This document shows positions 16,255 through 23,831 of a DNA stretch of 64,000 nucleotides, piece by piece. This stretch comes from Desulfovibrio sp. Fe33 (GTDB lineage Bacteria; Desulfobacterota; Desulfovibrionia; Desulfovibrionales; Desulfovibrionaceae), in assembly GCF_028532725.1 (NCBI RefSeq), contig NZ_JAQKGU010000002.1:310001-374000 (forward strand). The letters are read 5' to 3'. Positions within the stretch are counted from its first letter, which is position 1. Each line of letters starts with the position of its first letter. Below the pieces are notes generated by a model. That model ran no database searches, was not told where the DNA came from, and saw only the letters and a program-made list of their open reading frames with translations. The position numbers and the translations under genes are program-made.

Positions 16255-19200
16255 ATGAGAAAGCAATACGGCGCATTGGTGGTCGGAGCCGGAATAGGCG
16301 GCATCCGCGCGGCCCTGGACCTGGCCGTCACCGGGCACAAGGTGGCCCTCATCGACCGCAGGCCCAGCCACGGCGGGATTCTCAGCCAACTGGACCATCA
16401 GTTCCCGACGGATCACTGCGGCATGTGCCGCATGTTGCCCCTGATGGCGCGGGATTCCTCCAGTCAGTACTGTCTGCGCAAGGGGCTGTTTCACGACAAT
16501 ATCGACATCATGCTCTCCACCGAGGTGGAGGAGATGGAAGGCGAGCCGGGCAAGTTCCTGATTTCTCTCAGGCGCAAGTCCACGCTCATCGACCCGGCCA
16601 AGTGCATAAGCTGCGGCAAGTGCTCCGAGGTTTGCCCCGTGCGCGTACCCAGCGAGTTCAACGCCGGTCTGACCGAGCGCACGGCGGTGTATCTGCCCGT
16701 GCCGCACGCCATCCCGAATCATTACGTGCTCGACCTGGACAATTGCATCCGTTGCTGGAAGTGCCATGAAGCGTGTCCCACCGGGGCCATCGACTTCAAG
16801 TTCGACGAGCGCAGGGACTTCCACATACTGGTGGCCGACGCGGACCCGGACCTCCGGGCCATGATGGAAGACGAACTCAAGGAACAGAACTTCCCGTTGC
16901 ATTTCGCCGGGACCGGGCGCGAGGCCGTGGACCGGCTAGCCTCCGACGAACCTGTCGGGCTGCTCCTGCTGGGCATGAACCTGGACGACATGGATGCCGA
17001 AAGGGTCCTGACCCGCGCCGGCGAATTGCGGCCCGATCTGCCGGTGGTGGTGCTGGCCGAACCGGAGAGCGTGGAGCAGGCCGACGAACTGGTGGTGCAG
17101 GGCGCGCGGGAACGGCTGGTCAAGCCGATCACCGGCAAGGTCTTCGTGCCGTGGCTGGACAAGCTCTACGTGCGCATCCTGTCCGACGGCGTGGAGAAGC
17201 TGGAGGTCGGGGCCGTGATCCTGGCCGGGGGCTTCGACTGCTACAACCCGTCCATGGACCCGGAGGGCGGGGAGGACATCTGGGCTTACGCCCATCCCGG
17301 CGTGCTCACCGCCGTGGAGTTCGAGCGGCTGCTTTCGGGCACCGGACCGACCGGCGGAAAGCTGCTTCGGCCCGGGGACGGCGCGCCGGTGAAGCGCATC
17401 GCCTGGCTGCAATGCGTCGGCTCGCGCAACGTGCAAAAGAACGCGGACTTCTGTTCCGGTGTCTGCTGCATGTTTTCCATCAAGGAGGCTCTGCTGGCCA
17501 AGAAGGCCACGGGCGGCGAGGTGGAGACCTCCATATTTTATATGGATATGCGCACCTCGGGCAAGGAGTACCAGCGGTACCGGATCGGCGCAGAAAAGGA
17601 ATACGGCGTGCGTTTTGTGCGCAGCCGCCCGCACACCGTCCTGCCTGTCGGCGAGGACGGAGGGCTCAGGCTCGAATACCTGAACGACTCCGGCGAAATG
17701 GTCTCGGAGGAATTCGATATGGTCGTTCTGGCCGTGGGGGCGCGGCCGCCGCGCGGGTCCGACAAGTTCGCCTTGACCATGGGCGTGGACCTGAACCGAT
17801 GGGGGTTCGTGGACACCCAGTCCTACCGGCCCGAGCGGACCAGCAGGGTGGGCGTGTTCGCCGCCGGGGCCTGCGGCGAACCGCGCGACATCTCCGAATC
17901 GGTCATCCAGGCCGGGGCCGCGGCCCAGGCCGCCTCGCGCATCATCAAGGCGTATGACGTCCTGGCCGGGATCGAGGCCGAGCCGGAACCGAAATATCCC
18001 GACGTGTCCAGGGACCCGGCGCGGACCCTGGTGACCGTCTGCACTTCCTGCCCGACCCTGGAGCAGGCCGTTGACCTCGACGGGCTGGCCGAGCGTATGC
18101 AGCATGTCCATTCCGTCTGCAAGGTCATGCGGGTGGGCAGCGCCTGCACCCCGCAGGGGTGGAAGGACATCGAGCAGGCGGCCGCGGAGTTCAAGCCCAA
18201 CCGCGTTCTCATCGGGGCGTGTATGCCGTACGCCTACATTCCCCGGCTCAAGGAGCTTGGACGGACCATCGGGCTCAACCCCGCGCTCATGGACGTGGTG
18301 GACATCTACACGCCCACGGTGGGCGGGGACGGCGGGGGCCGGACCGGGCGCGAGATATACGCTTCCCTGTCCACGGCCGTGGCCCGGTTGCAGGGCGCGG
18401 ACCCGTCCGGCCCGGCCGTGACCGTGGACGTTATCCGCTCGGCCCTGGTGGTCGGCGGCGGCCTGGCGGGCATGACCGCGGCCATGGCCATCGCGGACCA
18501 GGGGTACGGGGTTTGTCTGGTGGAGAGCGAGGAGGAACTGGGCGGCACGGCCATGCGGCTGCACACCCAGTTGGACGGGTCGGACCCGCGCGCCTTCATG
18601 GAGGAGCTCATCGCCCAGGTGGAGAAGCACCCGAACATCAAGGTGTTCAAGGACTCGCGGGTGGTCCTTTCGCGCGGCAGCGCGGGCCATTTCCGGTCGG
18701 CCATCGCCAGCCCACGGGGCGTGTTCCCACTGGAGCACGGCGTGACCATCCTGGCCACCGGCGGGCATGAGGCTAAGGTCTACGAGTCGGGGTTGTGCGT
18801 GCACAAGCCGGTCATGACCCACCTGACCCTGGAGGAGCAGCTCGCCACCGGCCAACTCGATGCCAAGGCGCTTTCTTCCGTGGTCATGATCCAGTGCTGG
18901 CGCAACGGCGGCGAGGACCGGACCTATTGCAGCAAGGTGTGCTGCCCGGAGATGCTCAAGAACGTGCTTGCCCTCAAGGAGCGCAACCCGGACCTGCCCA
19001 TCTATGTCTTCTACCGGGACATCATGACCCAGGGGTTCCTTGAGACCTACTACACGCAGGCGCGCAAGGCCGGGGTCATCTTCATCCGCTACGACGACCG
19101 GACCTCGCCCCAGGTGACCTTCGAGGACGGCAAGCCCGTGGTCCGGGGATACGATCCCATTCTGCGCGGCCAGGTCGAGCTGCGCCCGGACATCCTGTCC

Positions 19201-19686
19201 CTGGCCAGCGGCATCGAGCCCAACGACGTGGAGGACCTGCTCGAAGTGTTCGACGTGCAAGTCGACGGGGACGGATTCTACCGTGAGGCGGACTTCAAGT
19301 GGCGGCCCGTGGATTTCCTGAAGCAGGGCATCTACATGTGCGGCATCGCCCATTCGCCTCGGCGTATGCCCGAGACCGTGGCCTCGGCCAAGGCCGCGGC
19401 CCAGCGGTCCTTGCGCATTCTCAACGCCGAGAAGATTCCGCGCGAGACCGTGGTGGCCACGGTGCGCCACTCCCTGTGCTCCCTGTGCCAGGCCTGCGTG
19501 AGCGCCTGTCCCTACGGGGCCAGGAGTCTGGATATCACCGAGGAGAAGATCATCGTGGACGAGATCCTTTGCCAGGGGTGCGGCGCGTGCGCCGCGGTCT
19601 GCCCCAACAGCGCCACCGTGCTCAAGGGGTTCCATGACGGGCCCATGCTGTCCGTCATCGACGCGGCCCTGGAGGAACCGGCCTAG
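16255..19686 (+). CDS. Tandem HdrA fusion with an embedded degenerate receiver domain
   Basis: 1,143 aa. Residues 1-180 carry an FAD-binding GAGIGGIRAAL, CGMCRMLP and two 4Fe-4S motifs (CISCGKCSEVCP, CIRCWKCHEACP). Residues about 190-307 look like a response-regulator receiver: strand HILVADADPDL, the LVKP lysine (Lys290) and the alternating alpha/beta pattern. The phosphoacceptor position is Gly240 (LLLLGMNLDD), so it cannot be phosphorylated there. The first HdrA body resumes with CVGSRN and CSGVCCMFS. A second HdrA unit follows from about 600, with GGGLAGMTAAM, CSKVCCPEM and a C-terminal CSLCQACVSACP plus CQGCGACAAVCP. Ordinary HdrA is 650-700 aa. It is the largest subunit of this Hdr operon, between the FrhB-like gene and hdrC. 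Confidence 0.9.
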   Translation: MRKQYGALVVGAGIGGIRAALDLAVTGHKVALIDRRPSHGGILSQLDHQFPTDHCGMCRMLPLMARDSSSQYCLRKGLFHDNIDIMLSTEVEEMEGEPGKFLISLRRKSTLIDPAKCISCGKCSEVCPVRVPSEFNAGLTERTAVYLPVPHAIPNHYVLDLDNCIRCWKCHEACPTGAIDFKFDERRDFHILVADADPDLRAMMEDELKEQNFPLHFAGTGREAVDRLASDEPVGLLLLGMNLDDMDAERVLTRAGELRPDLPVVVLAEPESVEQADELVVQGARERLVKPITGKVFVPWLDKLYVRILSDGVEKLEVGAVILAGGFDCYNPSMDPEGGEDIWAYAHPGVLTAVEFERLLSGTGPTGGKLLRPGDGAPVKRIAWLQCVGSRNVQKNADFCSGVCCMFSIKEALLAKKATGGEVETSIFYMDMRTSGKEYQRYRIGAEKEYGVRFVRSRPHTVLPVGEDGGLRLEYLNDSGEMVSEEFDMVVLAVGARPPRGSDKFALTMGVDLNRWGFVDTQSYRPERTSRVGVFAAGACGEPRDISESVIQAGAAAQAASRIIKAYDVLAGIEAEPEPKYPDVSRDPARTLVTVCTSCPTLEQAVDLDGLAERMQHVHSVCKVMRVGSACTPQGWKDIEQAAAEFKPNRVLIGACMPYAYIPRLKELGRTIGLNPALMDVVDIYTPTVGGDGGGRTGREIYASLSTAVARLQGADPSGPAVTVDVIRSALVVGGGLAGMTAAMAIADQGYGVCLVESEEELGGTAMRLHTQLDGSDPRAFMEELIAQVEKHPNIKVFKDSRVVLSRGSAGHFRSAIASPRGVFPLEHGVTILATGGHEAKVYESGLCVHKPVMTHLTLEEQLATGQLDAKALSSVVMIQCWRNGGEDRTYCSKVCCPEMLKNVLALKERNPDLPIYVFYRDIMTQGFLETYYTQARKAGVIFIRYDDRTSPQVTFEDGKPVVRGYDPILRGQVELRPDILSLASGIEPNDVEDLLEVFDVQVDGDGFYREADFKWRPVDFLKQGIYMCGIAHSPRRMPETVASAKAAAQRSLRILNAEKIPRETVVATVRHSLCSLCQACVSACPYGARSLDITEEKIIVDEILCQGCGACAAVCPNSATVLKGFHDGPMLSVIDAALEEPA
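16822..17176 (+). other. Pseudo-receiver domain coding segment within the tandem HdrA
   Basis: Encodes residues about 190-307. HILVADADPD matches the acidic-pocket strand, VVVLAEPES the strand before the conserved Thr/Ser (here Ala), and RLVKPITGKVFVPWL the Lys-Pro and final helix. Gly replaces the phosphorylated Asp at residue 240. Confidence 0.75.
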
Positions 19687-19717
19687 GCCGGGCAACACAT
19701 TGCCAAGGAGATATCTC

Positions 19718-20287
19718 ATGAACGGAGCAGTCAGGGAGACGTGGAGCCCGGCGTCGGAGGCCGATCAGATGGTGCTCAGGGAGCTCAGGGAAACCGTGGG
19801 CGCGTGTATGCAGTGCGGCACCTGCACGGCGTCCTGTCCCAACTGGCACGCCATGGACATCACCCCCCGGGCCATGTGGCGGATGATCCAGTTCGGAATG
19901 CTCGACCGGATACTTGAAAGCCGCACCTTCTGGATGTGCTCGGCCTGCTACATGTGCACGCTGCGCTGTCCGCGCGGCCTCAAGCTGACCTCGGCCATGG
20001 CCGGACTGAAGCGGCTGGCCGGAGTCGAGGGGAGCCGGGCCGCCCGGAAGAACCGGGCTTTCTACGCGGCTTTCATGGACGACGTGGAGGCCCACGGCCG
20101 GGTGCAGGAGACGAGCATGATGCAGCGGTACTTCCTCAAGAGCCGCGATCCCATGCTGCCGCTCTCCTTCCTTCCCCTGGGCGTGCGCATGATGGGCAAG
20201 GGCAAGGTGCACCTGCCGGGCAAGGGGCGGGGGGACGTGCTCAGGCCCATGTTCGACAAGGCCCGAGAAATGGAGGGGTTGTCATGA
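19718..20287 (+). CDS. hdrC: HdrC, 4Fe-4S subunit of heterodisulfide reductase-like complex
   Basis: 189 aa starting at MNGAVRETW, behind AAGGAG. The frame is open upstream, but only this ATG has a ribosome-binding site. Two ferredoxin motifs are seen: CMQCGTCTASCP from residue 30 and CSACYMCTLRCP from about residue 71. HdrC links HdrA to the HdrB catalytic subunit. Its stop overlaps the hdrB start (ATGA). Confidence 0.93.
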   Translation: MNGAVRETWSPASEADQMVLRELRETVGACMQCGTCTASCPNWHAMDITPRAMWRMIQFGMLDRILESRTFWMCSACYMCTLRCPRGLKLTSAMAGLKRLAGVEGSRAARKNRAFYAAFMDDVEAHGRVQETSMMQRYFLKSRDPMLPLSFLPLGVRMMGKGKVHLPGKGRGDVLRPMFDKAREMEGLS

Positions 20288-21204
20288 AGTACGCATACTA
20301 TCCCGGATGCTCGCTGACGGAGAGCGCCCGCGAGTTCGACGTTTCCACCCGTCTGGTCATGGAGCGGCTCGGCTGCGAGCTGATCGAGATTCCGGATTGG
20401 ACCTGCTGCGGGGCGAGCGCGGCCGAGCCGGTCAGCAAGCTCATGAACTACGCCCTGCCTGCCCGGAACCTGGCCATCGCGGAGCGGGAGATGAGGGGGC
20501 TGGACGTGCTCGCGCCGTGTTCGGCCTGTTATCTCAACCTGCTCAAGGTCAATCGTGAGGTGGTCGGCGACCGCCACCTGCACGGCAGGGTCAACGAGGT
20601 GCTGGCCGCCTCGGGCCTGCACTATCGGGGCGAGGTCCGTGTCCGCCACATCCTGGACGTGCTCAAGAACGACGTGGGGGCCAAGATCGTGGAGCAGAAG
20701 ATAACCGATGGACTCAAGGGCATGAAGGTCGCGCCGTACTACGGGTGCCAGATTTTGCGGCCGTACCCGGTCTTCGACGAGCCTGGCAGGCCGGTCTCCA
20801 TGGAGCCGTTCATCGAGGCCATGGGCGGCGAGGTCTATCGTTTCGACATGTCCAACCGCTGTTGCGGGGCCTCGTTGATGATGGGCCATCCCGAGGTGGC
20901 CATACGGTCCGTGGCCGAAATTCTGAACGACGCGGCCGGGGCGGACGCCATCGTCACGGTGTGCCCCCTGTGCCAGATGAATCTGGAGGCCTATCAGGCC
21001 AAGGCGCGCAAGGCGGGCGGGCGGCCCGTGCCGGTGCTGTACCTGACCCAGCTCCTGGGGCTGGCCATGGGGCTGGATGAAACGGACGTGCAACTGGCCG
21101 CCAATTTGACCATGACCCCGGCGGTCAGGCGGGGGATTGCAGACAGGGCGTGGGCTGTGCCCGCGCCCGGAGACGAGGACGAAAAGGCGGGTTTGAACGG
21201 ATAA
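20284..21204 (+). CDS. hdrB: HdrB, CCG-domain catalytic subunit
   Basis: 306 aa starting MKYAYYPGCSL. Two CCG domains are complete: YYPGCS with CTCCGAS-type WTCCGAS and CSACYLN, then YYGCQ with NRCCGAS and CPLCQMN. In methanogens these bind the two noncubane 4Fe-4S clusters that reduce the disulfide. Sulfate reducers make no CoM/CoB heterodisulfide, so the acceptor here is unknown. The start overlaps the hdrC stop by 4 bp, and the C-terminal acidic tail (from about residue 285) is poorly conserved-looking. Confidence 0.93.
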   Translation: MKYAYYPGCSLTESAREFDVSTRLVMERLGCELIEIPDWTCCGASAAEPVSKLMNYALPARNLAIAEREMRGLDVLAPCSACYLNLLKVNREVVGDRHLHGRVNEVLAASGLHYRGEVRVRHILDVLKNDVGAKIVEQKITDGLKGMKVAPYYGCQILRPYPVFDEPGRPVSMEPFIEAMGGEVYRFDMSNRCCGASLMMGHPEVAIRSVAEILNDAAGADAIVTVCPLCQMNLEAYQAKARKAGGRPVPVLYLTQLLGLAMGLDETDVQLAANLTMTPAVRRGIADRAWAVPAPGDEDEKAGLNG

Positions 21205-21228
21205 ACCGGAAAGAAAAGGGGGCTAGTC

Positions 21229-22134
21229 ATGTTCAAGGACATTATCGTGGGCGTCACGCCCACCGGCATTGATGCCTGTGCGGTCAAGGCGGCGGTCGAA
21301 TTCGCCGTCAAGTTCGAGTCCAAGCTCTATCTGGCCCACGTGGCCGGGATGGCGCAGGGGTGGGGTTCCATCGAGCACCTGGCGCCTTCGGGCGAGACCG
21401 ACCAGCTCGGCGGCAAGATTCGCGAAATGTACGATGAATACCTGGGAACCATTCCGAGCGCGCAGATCGTGGTCGTGCCCGGCATTCCGCACAATGAGCT
21501 GTTGCGCCTGGCGCGGCAGAAGAACACGGACCTCATCGTCATGGGGCCGCACACCAAGGAATACGAGGAGCGCCGCTCCAAGATGTGGGGTATGGCGGGC
21601 AGCACTCTTGAGCGCGTCAGCCAGCGCGCCCGGTGCCCGGTCATGATCGTGCACAAGGACGTGGAGTGCAAGGAGCCGCTGTTCGAGAACATCGTGGTGG
21701 CCACGGACTTCTCGGACCAGGCGGAGTGCGCCGTGTCCTACGGCGGGCAGATGGCCCGCCAGTACAAGGCCAATCTGGTGGTCATGCACGTCAGCGAGCC
21801 CGGCGGGCCGGGCAGGAGCGAATGCATGAACCGCCTGGAAAGCGAGTACGGCAAGCGGTTGGACGGCATCCCGAACTGCTCTTTCAACGCGGAGATGGGC
21901 GAGCCCGCCATGGAGATTCTGCGCACGGCTCGTCAGGGCGGCGCGGACCTGCTCATCATGGCCCACCATTCCAAGGAGCGCGACCCCGAGAAGGCCTTCC
22001 TGGGCTCCACCGTGACCCAGGTGGCCCTCAACGCGCCGTGTCCGACCATGAGCGTCAACCGCCACTTCGACCTGCGCTGTGGCCTTATGTACGACCAGGC
22101 GGGCGCGGTGGTCGAGGCCGAGGCCATGGTCTGA
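21229..22134 (+). CDS. Tandem universal stress protein within the Hdr operon
   Basis: 301 aa with two UspA-like domains. The first starts MFKDIIVGVTPTG and ends with GMAGSTLERVSQRARCPVMIV. The second starts FENIVVATDFSDQAECAV and ends with FLGSTVTQVALNAPCPTMSV. The Gly-Ser near the end of each half fits the ATP-binding Usp loop. Usp domains bind nucleotides and often modulate partners. Placement between hdrB and the HdrD-like gene, 24 bp after hdrB, suggests a regulatory or assembly role for this complex. Confidence 0.9.
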   Translation: MFKDIIVGVTPTGIDACAVKAAVEFAVKFESKLYLAHVAGMAQGWGSIEHLAPSGETDQLGGKIREMYDEYLGTIPSAQIVVVPGIPHNELLRLARQKNTDLIVMGPHTKEYEERRSKMWGMAGSTLERVSQRARCPVMIVHKDVECKEPLFENIVVATDFSDQAECAVSYGGQMARQYKANLVVMHVSEPGGPGRSECMNRLESEYGKRLDGIPNCSFNAEMGEPAMEILRTARQGGADLLIMAHHSKERDPEKAFLGSTVTQVALNAPCPTMSVNRHFDLRCGLMYDQAGAVVEAEAMV

Positions 22135-22229
22135 TCCGGCCACGGACGGAATCTGTTCCGGGGACGGTCTTTCGTCCCCGGAACGTCACGCGGCACATGA
22201 TGCGCCAGGGGGCGCGAAAGGAGTGAGCC

Positions 22230-23540
22230 ATGGGCGAAGCTGCGGAACTGCTGATCGAGCCGAAGCGGTCGGCGTTGGTGGATAAGGTCAAGGAACTGTT
22301 GCCCGAGGGCGGCAATCTGAACATGTGCCTGGCCTGCGGCGCCTGCTCCTCGGGCTGCCCGGCCACGGGGATGCACGATATGGACCCGCGCAAGTTCCTG
22401 CGCCTGGCCCTGTACGGCCGGGAGGAGGAGATCAGGTCCACGCCGTGGGTCTGGCTCTGCACCATGTGCAGACGGTGCGTCCACGCCTGTCCCATGGACG
22501 TGGATATTCCTCAGTTGGTCTACCACTGCCGCCAGTCCTGGCCCCGCGAGGAGCGTCCCAAGGGGATTCGCGGGTCCTGCGAGCAGGCGTTGGCCACGCC
22601 GGGAAACAGCGCCATGGGCGCGTCCAGCGAGGACTTCAAGTTCGTGGTCGAGGACGTTCTCGAAGAGGTCCGCGAGACCCAGCCGGGCATGGAGAACCTG
22701 GAGGTGCCCATCGACAGGAAGGGGGCCTATTACTTCCTCAACCAGAACTCGCGCGAGCCGGTCACCGAGCCGGACGAGATGATCCCGCTGTGGAAGATTC
22801 TCAATCTGGTCGGCGCGGACTGGACCTACTCCACCAAGGGGTGGGCCGCCGAGAACTACTGCATGTTCCTGGCCGACGACGAGGCCTGGGAAAAGGTGGT
22901 CCGCAACAAGGCGCAGGCGGTGGAGGACCTGGGATGCAAGGTCTGGCTCAATACGGAGTGAGGACACGAATTCTACGCGGTCCGGGCCGGACTGCAAAAA
23001 TTCAACGTCGAGCACAGCTTCGAAATGGAGTCCATCATCCGCCTGTACGCCCGATGGATTCGCGAGGGCAAACTGCCGGTCAATTCCGACTGGAACAAGG
23101 ACCTGGGCGTGACCTTCACGGTCCAGGACCCCTGCCAGCTCGTCCGCAAGTCCCTGCGCGACCCGGTGGCCGAGGACCTGCGCTTCGTGGTCAAGTCCGT
23201 GGTGGGCGAGGAGAACTTCATCGACATGTGGCCGAACAAGTCGAACAACTACTGCTGCGGCGGCGGGGGCGGCTTCCTGCAATCCGGCTTCGCCGAGGAG
23301 CGGCGGGCCTACGGCAAGATCAAGCTGGAGCAGATTCTCAGGACCAAGGCCGACTACTGCATCGCCCCGTGCCACAACTGCCATTCCCAGATCCACGATC
23401 TGAGCGAGCACTATGAGGCCGGATTCCCCGTGGTTCACCTGTGGACGCTCATCTGCCTGTCCCTCGGCATCCTTGGCGAAAACGAGCGTGAATATCTGGG
23501 TGACGACCTCAAGGAGGTGAACCTTCCGCCGGAGGCATAG
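22230..23540 (+). CDS. HdrD-like iron-sulfur selenoprotein (in-frame UGA)
   Basis: 436 aa if the TGA at 22959-22961 is selenocysteine, residue 244. N-terminal ferredoxin motifs CLACGACSSGCP and CTMCRRCVHACP lead into CCG-type halves. The frame continues after the UGA with GHEFYAVRAG, so the first half ends NTE-Sec-GH where related proteins have NTECGH. The second half is complete: DPCQLVRK, NYCCGGGGGF and APCHNCHSQ. Split at the UGA, neither piece would be a functional CCG protein. It is the last gene of the Hdr operon, before a strong terminator. It probably exchanges electrons with the Hdr complex or acts as a disulfide reductase. Confidence 0.9.
22962..22999 (+). promoter_or_regulatory. 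Bacterial SECIS element of the HdrD-like gene
   Basis: A 7-bp stem, GCGGTCC (22977-22983) with GGACTGC (22989-22995), one G-U pair, and loop GGGCC. It starts 15 nt after the UGA. Distance, stem length and G-rich apical loop match the known bacterial SECIS layout. Confidence 0.78.
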
Positions 23541-23569
23541 TCGACAAGTCCGGGCCTGTCCCGGCACTC

Positions 23570-23613
23570 GCCCGCCCGCCGCGATGCACCCCTGCGGCGG
23601 GCGGGCCTTTTTT
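23570..23613 (+). terminator. Rho-independent terminator of the Hdr operon
   Basis: A 13-bp perfect stem GCCCGCCCGCCGC/GCGGCGGGCGGGC is followed by CCTTTTTT, 30 bp after the selenoprotein stop. Confidence 0.93.
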
Positions 23614-23634
23614 ACGTCCGGCAACGCCCGGGAG

Positions 23635-23683
23635 TGTGCGTGAGGTTAAACACACGCGGTTTTGGTGTGCGGTGAAGCGCACA
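23635..23683. promoter_or_regulatory. Candidate activator sites (TGTGCG-N6-CGCACA) upstream of the envelope operon
   Basis: A perfect inverted repeat TGTGCGGTGAAGCGCACA lies at 23666-23683. A half-conserved copy starts 31 bp upstream (TGTGCG at 23635). The perfect copy begins 93 bp before the -24 element at 23759. The same motif precedes the sulfotransferase operon at 35344, so it is likely the site of the sigma54 regulator encoded at 32739. Confidence 0.7.
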
Positions 23684-23758
23684 GCCGGTTAGGGTGGCCT
23701 TGTCACCGTCTTTTTGTAACATTATGAAAAATATGAATAAATAGCGTTATAACCGAAT

Positions 23759-23773
23759 TGGTACGCTTCTTGT
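23759..23773 (+). promoter_or_regulatory. Sigma54 (-24/-12) promoter of the envelope operon
   Basis: TGGTACG-CTTC-TTGT agrees with TGGCACG-N4-TTGC except for one base in each element. The GG and TTG are intact and the spacing is correct. It lies 58 bp before the ATG at 23832. Confidence 0.7.
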
Positions 23774-23831
23774 TTCCAGGAAGGCAGGTTGTCCTCAGGA
23801 CGTTGAACTCAGCTTTTCAGGAAACAGGGAT

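Noticed and set aside
22959-22961. Two separate genes split at the TGA of the HdrD-like gene
   Set aside because: The next ATG in frame is 63 bp on, without a good ribosome-binding site, and a start there would remove the GH-FYA part of the first CCG half.
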